The position numbers and the translations under genes are program-made. The notes under the pieces were generated by a model. The model was not told where the DNA came from. It saw only the letters and a list, made by a program, of their open reading frames with translations, and did no database searches. 60,846 nucleotides of DNA from Ruminococcus sp. (lineage in GTDB: Bacteria > Bacillota > Clostridia > Oscillospirales > Ruminococcaceae). Shown here in pieces: positions 59,412-60,846 of the stretch (within the stretch, counting starts at the first letter, position 1; every line of letters starts with the position of its first letter). The stretch is from the NCBI GenBank assembly GCA_024403935.1, contig JAKSQV010000006.1:1-60846 (forward strand), read 5' to 3'.

Positions 59412-60004
59412 TGTTTTTCTCCAAGCAGATGCGGCAGATCAAAAGGATAAATACGCAGCCAGACGACACCGAGCACGTTCTCGTCCGATACACAGCCGAA
59501 CACCGATGAACGGCTGTCTATCGACACCTCACGGTTATCGCCCATTACAAAGCAGCGGTTCTCCTTTACGGTGTACGGGAATTCAACATCACATTCTCCG
59601 AATGAGTATTTGTCGATGTACGGCTCTGAAAGCGGTTCGCCGTTAAGTGTCACAAATCCATTTTCATCAAGCTCGACAACGTCGCCCGGAACCGCGATCA
59701 CCCTTTTGAGCAGCAGCTTCTTATTATAATACATAGCAATGACATCACCGCGTTCGGCAGTGGCAAGCTTGTTGCAGACAACGATATGTCCGTTTGATAC
59801 GAGCGGCTCCATGCTCGTGCCTGTTACGCGGACAAGCGGAAACGCCAGCCATGCGATGAGGACGACCACAGCGGCTGCAACAGCAACTGCTGCGACCGTA
59901 TTTCCGAATGTTGCGGCAAACAGCCTTCTGTAACGTTTCCTGTTAAGGACGCTGCGTATTTCCTTTGCTGACGGGATGTCATCAAGAGAAGTGAACTTAC
60001 TCAT
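59408..60004 (-). CDS. lepB: Type I signal peptidase
   Basis: A 198-residue S26 signal peptidase. ATG 60004 follows AGGAGGTGC. A cytoplasmic N-terminus, one helix (about 35-60), catalytic Ser in TGTSMEPLV and Lys in LLLKRVIAVPGD, then GDNREVSIDSRSSVFG of box E. Coupled by 4-bp overlap to a class C sortase, so it is probably devoted to processing the surface proteins anchored by it. It overlaps the small coiled-coil gene upstream by 8 bp. Confidence 0.92.
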   Translation of the reverse strand: MSKFTSLDDIPSAKEIRSVLNRKRYRRLFAATFGNTVAAVAVAAAVVVLIAWLAFPLVRVTGTSMEPLVSNGHIVVCNKLATAERGDVIAMYYNKKLLLKRVIAVPGDVVELDENGFVTLNGEPLSEPYIDKYSFGECDVEFPYTVKENRCFVMGDNREVSIDSRSSVFGCVSDENVLGVVWLRIYPFDLPHLLGEKQ

Positions 60005-60191
60005 CCTGCACCTCCTGAGCAGCCGATGTCTCCTGCTTTTCAGCCGCGGCATCAACACCGCCGGAAAGTACGATTATCTTTGCACGCAGCATATCATTCT
60101 GCGCTTTCAGATCGTCGATCTCAGTCCTGAGATAATAAAGCATCTCGATAAGGTCTTCCTTTTTTGCTTTGCGAAGCTCCTTTTCCGTCAT
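59997..60191 (-). CDS. Small coiled-coil protein of the sortase operon
   Basis: A 64-residue protein. ATG 60191 follows GGAGGG. Sequence MTEKELRKAKKEDLIEMLYY then a leucine-rich helix LRTEIDDLKAQNDMLRAKI suggests a coiled coil with a charged Ala/Glu tail. It has no membrane helix and no known catalytic motif. The N-terminal pattern matches the gene cut at the right end of the window (MTDKEFRKLRRSELIEIMYE), so they form a small paralogous pair. First gene of the signal-peptidase/sortase operon. Confidence 0.75.
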   Translation of the reverse strand: MTEKELRKAKKEDLIEMLYYLRTEIDDLKAQNDMLRAKIIVLSGGVDAAAEKQETSAAQEVQDE

Positions 60192-60237
60192 GACAGTATC
60201 CCTCCGAAAATTCAATAATAAACGATACGTTTTATAT

Positions 60238-60266
60238 ATTATACATCTATTCATCAGCAGTGTCAA
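60238..60266 (-). promoter_or_regulatory. Perfect-consensus sigma-A promoter of the sortase C operon
   Basis: On the minus strand TTGACA (60266-60261), 17-bp spacer, TATAAT (60243-60238), 47 bp before the small coiled-coil gene. Confidence 0.82.
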
Positions 60267-60517
60267 TCTGTCGCGGGAATTCATATACTATTATATGTGT
60301 ATCACGCATCACAGAAGCGCAAGAAATGAGCAGACTAAAATATACAGTCCGTTATATTTATTTGAATAAATACATATCTTAATAGCATTTTTGAACAATT
60401 TGTGTACTTTTTTCATTCGGTGTATCATATCTCCGTATTTATGCATAAAAGCGAGATATAATAATTGTAATAATTTCACCAATCGCTCACAGAACGACAA
60501 AATTAACTAAAAAATCA

Positions 60518-60546
60518 TTGACACCGCATACAATACATGATATAAT
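60518..60546 (+). promoter_or_regulatory. Perfect-consensus sigma-A promoter of the last gene
   Basis: TTGACA (60518-60523), 17-bp spacer, TATAAT (60541-60546). Back to back with the promoter at 60266-60238; the 250 bp between them are AT-rich and hold no supported gene. Confidence 0.82.
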
Positions 60547-60649
60547 TAAGCAAAAGAACGAAGAAAATGTATAAAAATATTTACAGTAATATAGCATACA
60601 GAATATACAATCTGTAATTCGCCAGCACATTCCTTACAGAGGTGATACC

Positions 60650-60846
60650 GTGACGGACAAGGAATTCCGAAAGCTCCGACGCAGTGAGCTGATCGAGATA
60701 ATGTATGAATATCAGCGGCGAGAAACGGAAATGCAGACGGAAACGGAAGAACTGGATAAAAAGTTTTCAGTTGGAAATCCTGATGAATATGTGGAAGACC
60801 CGAATGGGTATGCATTTACAAATGAAGAAGAAAAGAAAGCATATCT
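60650..60846 (+). CDS. Small coiled-coil-type protein, cut by the window end
   Basis: An open frame from GTG 60650, with AGAGGTGA 5 bp upstream, to the end of the window (65 codons, no stop). It reads MTDKEFRKLRRSELIEIMYE, then a charged helix, then KKFSVGNPDEYVEDP. The first 20 residues match the small gene at 60191-59997 at most positions. In related bacteria such proteins stand first in sortase or secretion operons; a surface-protein operon rightward of the window is therefore plausible but not visible. Confidence 0.7.
   Translation, partial: MTDKEFRKLRRSELIEIMYEYQRRETEMQTETEELDKKFSVGNPDEYVEDPNGYAFTNEEEKKAY

Noticed and set aside
1..60846. tRNA, rRNA, insertion sequences, prophage or integrase
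   Set aside because: Intergenic regions were read for tRNA-like arms and TPsiC sequences and proteins for transposase or recombinase motifs; none found.

Overview
The window reads as a chromosomal segment of a fibre-degrading anaerobic Firmicute of the Ruminococcus type (Oscillospiraceae). Supporting signs are a GH44 enzyme with a Thr-rich linker and dockerin, a second dockerin protein, a GH130 mannooligosaccharide phosphorylase, LPXTG/sortase systems, strong Shine-Dalgarno sites, vegetative promoters of the form TTGACA-N17-TATAAT, and a sporulation sigma factor (SigG). Gene density is high and most genes lie in tight, often 4-bp-overlapping operons. No rRNA, tRNA, CRISPR array, transposase or phage gene was seen.

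Layout. 0-2.6 kb: LPQTG surface protein and its sortase behind a long gene-free leader. 2.7-9.4 kb: carbohydrate block with a TetR regulator, GH36 alpha-galactosidase, divergent GH130 phosphorylase and galactokinase, which together suit intracellular galactomannan-oligosaccharide use; then a cardiolipin synthase. 9.5-13 kb: XRE regulator and secreted GH44-dockerin enzyme. 13.4-16.7 kb: a D-Ala-D-Ala-ligase-like protein with altered active-site residues, a DUF1934 protein and ArgS. 16.9-22.5 kb: CdaR-type regulator, FtsEX, an M23 hydrolase with coiled coil and a CtpA-type protease (a cell-division hydrolase module). 22.9-35.7 kb: housekeeping genes (phosphohexomutase, L31, YigZ, Dgt-DnaG-RpoD, YchF, NfeD/SPFH) plus an EAL phosphodiesterase fused to a repeat domain.

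35.8-42.1 kb: a minus-strand operon (solute-binding lipoprotein, two permeases, GH105) for pectin-type oligosaccharides, divergent from a diguanylate cyclase whose sensor is a LacI-type sugar-binding domain without a DNA-binding head. 42.3-48.2 kb: RlmB-type methyltransferase, a large membrane protein that looks like a P1B-ATPase lacking its catalytic motifs, an LCP ligase and a GH5 enzyme without signal peptide. 48.4-55 kb: a five-gene operon joining a wall-repeat/transglutaminase-like protein, a lipoprotein, an AlgI-type MBOAT acyltransferase, an AlgJ-type SGNH protein and a dockerin protein; this is the most likely undescribed system here. 55-60.8 kb: a probable ADP-ribosyltransferase, a membrane protein with DPNQG repeats, pyridoxal kinase, SigG, and a sortase C / signal peptidase / small coiled-coil operon facing a related small gene cut by the window end.

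A 45-46-bp hairpin family recurs three times as a terminator-like element just downstream of plus-strand genes (13.0, 22.6 and 45.7 kb). All functional statements rest on reading motifs by eye; no database search was run.
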